Position numbers and translations under genes: made by a program. Under the pieces are notes generated by a model, which did not search any database, had not been told where the DNA came from, and saw only the letters and a list, made by a program, of their open reading frames with translations. Shown in pieces: positions 14,860 to 15,732 of a stretch of 15,732 bases of DNA (its first letter is position 1; every line of letters begins with the position of its first letter). The stretch comes from Magnetococcales bacterium (lineage in GTDB: Bacteria > Pseudomonadota > Magnetococcia > Magnetococcales > JADFWU01), in assembly GCA_015234045.1 (NCBI GenBank), contig JADFWU010000035.1, forward strand, positions 20,240 through 35,971, read 5' to 3'.

Positions 14860-15447
14860 TTACTCTGCCTCCAAACGCGGCAGCTCCCATTCTGTATGAT
14901 TTTCCGGTGCCTCCTGTTCTTCCATGCGAAGCCCATCAATAGCCTCACTTTTGGACTCTTCCATCAGAAGGGGTGTCGAAGCCAACAAACTTGAAGCGTC
15001 CATGTCATCAGCACCCATCATATCTGCCACACGCAGCAGAGCAGTAAGAATACCTGTCTGTTCATAATCAGGCAGATTTTCAAACTTACTTACAAAGGCG
15101 CGTTGTAACAGTGGCGGCGCATCCTCAAGAAGTTTTCTTGCCTTGTCAGAAGCACTGAGCCAGTAACGCCGGCGATCTGATTGACTGCGCCGCCGATCAA
15201 TTAACGCTTTGGCTTCCAGACGCGCCAAAATTCCACTGATTGTACTTTTACTCAGATGAACCCGCTGACCAAGTTCCACACCTGTAATAGGGCCATTATG
15301 CAAAATTTCACTGAGAAGAATGGCCTGAGGACCTGTCAATCCATGATGCGCCACAAGGTAGCGAGAGTGCATGTCAATGGCCCGAATAATCTGCCGTAGC
15401 GTCATCAGCACCTGATCCCGCACCTGTCCTTTCAATTCTGGATGCAT
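14860..15447 (-). CDS. MarR-family transcriptional regulator with acidic C-terminal extension
   Basis: A 195-residue DNA-binding repressor or activator acting as a dimer. The winged helix is clear: LTGPQAILLSEI (37-48), recognition helix near HLSKSTISGILARLEAKALI (64-83), and the wing DRRRSQSDRRRYW (84-96) with the family's DxR. Residues about 145-195 form a Glu/Asp-rich tail not needed for the fold and longer than in typical MarR proteins of about 140-150 residues. The N-terminal IIRAIDMHSRYLVAHHGLTG resembles regulators such as EctR/CosR that control compatible-solute genes; this is recall, not a search result, and no such genes are in view. The ATG at 15447 has GGAGGG nine bases upstream and is preferred to a GTG at 15483. 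A perfect palindrome at 15572-15589 may be its operator. Confidence 0.9.
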   Translation of the reverse strand: MHPELKGQVRDQVLMTLRQIIRAIDMHSRYLVAHHGLTGPQAILLSEILHNGPITGVELGQRVHLSKSTISGILARLEAKALIDRRRSQSDRRRYWLSASDKARKLLEDAPPLLQRAFVSKFENLPDYEQTGILTALLRVADMMGADDMDASSLLASTPLLMEESKSEAIDGLRMEEQEAPENHTEWELPRLEAE

Positions 15448-15515
15448 CGTTGGTTGCCCTCCATTTCTGGTTAACTTCTGCACAAAATACGCTCCCTACT
15501 GCCAACAGACAACCG

Positions 15516-15554
15516 ATTGACAATAGCTTATTCACCACGGCTACCTATTGACAA
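15516..15554. repeat. Direct repeat ATTGACAA, two copies 31 bases apart
   Basis: ATTGACAA occurs at 15516-15523 and 15547-15554 in the MarR upstream region. The spacing of 31 bases is close to three helix turns. Each contains a TTGACA hexamer in the plus direction, but no good -10 lies at the right distance to either. They could be regulator half-sites or chance. Confidence 0.3.
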
Positions 15555-15571
15555 CTCATAGCAAAATAAAA

Positions 15572-15589
15572 TAGTTTCTACTGAAACTA
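15572..15589. promoter_or_regulatory. Palindrome TAGTTTC-TACT-GAAACTA, candidate MarR operator
   Basis: Perfect 7-base arms around a 4-base centre form an 18-base palindrome about 125 bases upstream of the MarR ATG. Size and symmetry match operators of MarR-family dimers, which often repress their own gene. On the minus strand a TTCACA hexamer (complement near 15594-15599) and AT-rich sequence flank it, so it may overlap the MarR promoter, though I cannot fix the -10. A rightward gene beyond the window could be controlled too. Confidence 0.55.
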
Positions 15590-15657
15590 ATAGTGTGAAT
15601 TTTTCACTGGAAATCGGTCAATATCCGCCGAAACCTGGTGATATTATCAATTTTTAC

Positions 15658-15732
15658 TAGGGCGTGTTGACATTCGCCAGATTTCGGTTCCTGGCAAGGC
15701 AAATCCAACGAAAAAGCGGAGCGTACTTGTAG
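15658..15732. repeat. Probable left arm of a second palindromic intergenic element, cut by window edge
   Basis: From AGGGCGTGTTGACATTCGCC to the edge the sequence is non-coding and ends GCGGAGCGTACTTGTAG. Its end matches the centre of the palindrome at 100-262 read on the minus strand (GAGGAGCATACTCATTGTAT): GAG, a short stem arm, then a small loop. The edge falls where the returning arm would begin, with GTACG expected next. From memory, similar arms followed by their inverse occur between genes in several proteobacteria; I cannot verify this here. Confidence 0.4.

Noticed and set aside
15667-15672. TTGACA as a rightward -35 hexamer near the window end
   Set aside because: No -10-like hexamer follows at 16-18 bases, and it lies inside the probable repeat arm.

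Overview
The window looks like chromosomal DNA of a motile, Gram-negative, probably aquatic proteobacterium of moderate GC content. The support is a methyl-accepting chemotaxis protein, a PilZ (c-di-GMP) protein, several two-component proteins, a Sec-exported alpha carbonic anhydrase and Shine-Dalgarno-led genes. I cannot place it to genus. Magnetococcia, Zetaproteobacteria and Gammaproteobacteria all remain open. I see no tRNA, rRNA, CRISPR array, transposase or phage gene.

Layout, left to right. (1) Positions 1-76 hold the start of a leftward gene cut by the window edge. A large imperfect palindrome lies just upstream of it (100-262). (2) Two leftward genes follow: a PLP-dependent decarboxylase of the glutamate / cysteine-sulfinate / aspartate decarboxylase clade, and a hybrid sensor kinase with a probable dCache periplasmic sensor. 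(3) From a divergent promoter region (about 4185-4374) a tightly packed rightward cassette starts: membrane histidine kinase, stand-alone Rcp1-like receiver, soluble REC-PAS-histidine kinase, and a receiver fused to an ArsR-like winged helix. The first pair overlaps by 4 bases and the other gaps are 2 and 3 bases, so one mRNA and a phosphorelay ending in DNA binding are likely. (4) Next come a periplasmic alpha carbonic anhydrase and a chemoreceptor with a His/Glu-rich sensory domain, closed by a clear intrinsic terminator (11205-11229). (5) A short gap holds a frame-broken Sel1-repeat relic. (6) On the minus strand follow a PilZ protein with a long acidic-then-basic disordered tail, a FecR-domain envelope protein whose C-terminus resembles a type II secretion pseudopilin (GspG), and a MarR regulator with a perfect palindrome in its upstream region. 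The right edge cuts into a second probable palindromic repeat.

Main theme: signal transduction. The four-gene cassette probably runs kinase to receiver to second kinase to DNA-binding receiver, and carbonic anhydrase with its neighbouring chemoreceptor lies directly downstream. A link to CO2/bicarbonate, pH or metal sensing is a hypothesis from adjacency only. The items most worth a second look are the ArsR-type response regulator, the FecR/GspG-like chimera, the PilZ protein with a histone-H1-like tail, and the two palindromic intergenic elements.

Five minus- or plus-strand genes can be extended to an upstream TTG or GTG codon. In each I chose the internal ATG; four of these have a better ribosome-binding site there, the fifth (6389) is chosen on gene spacing and domain position.
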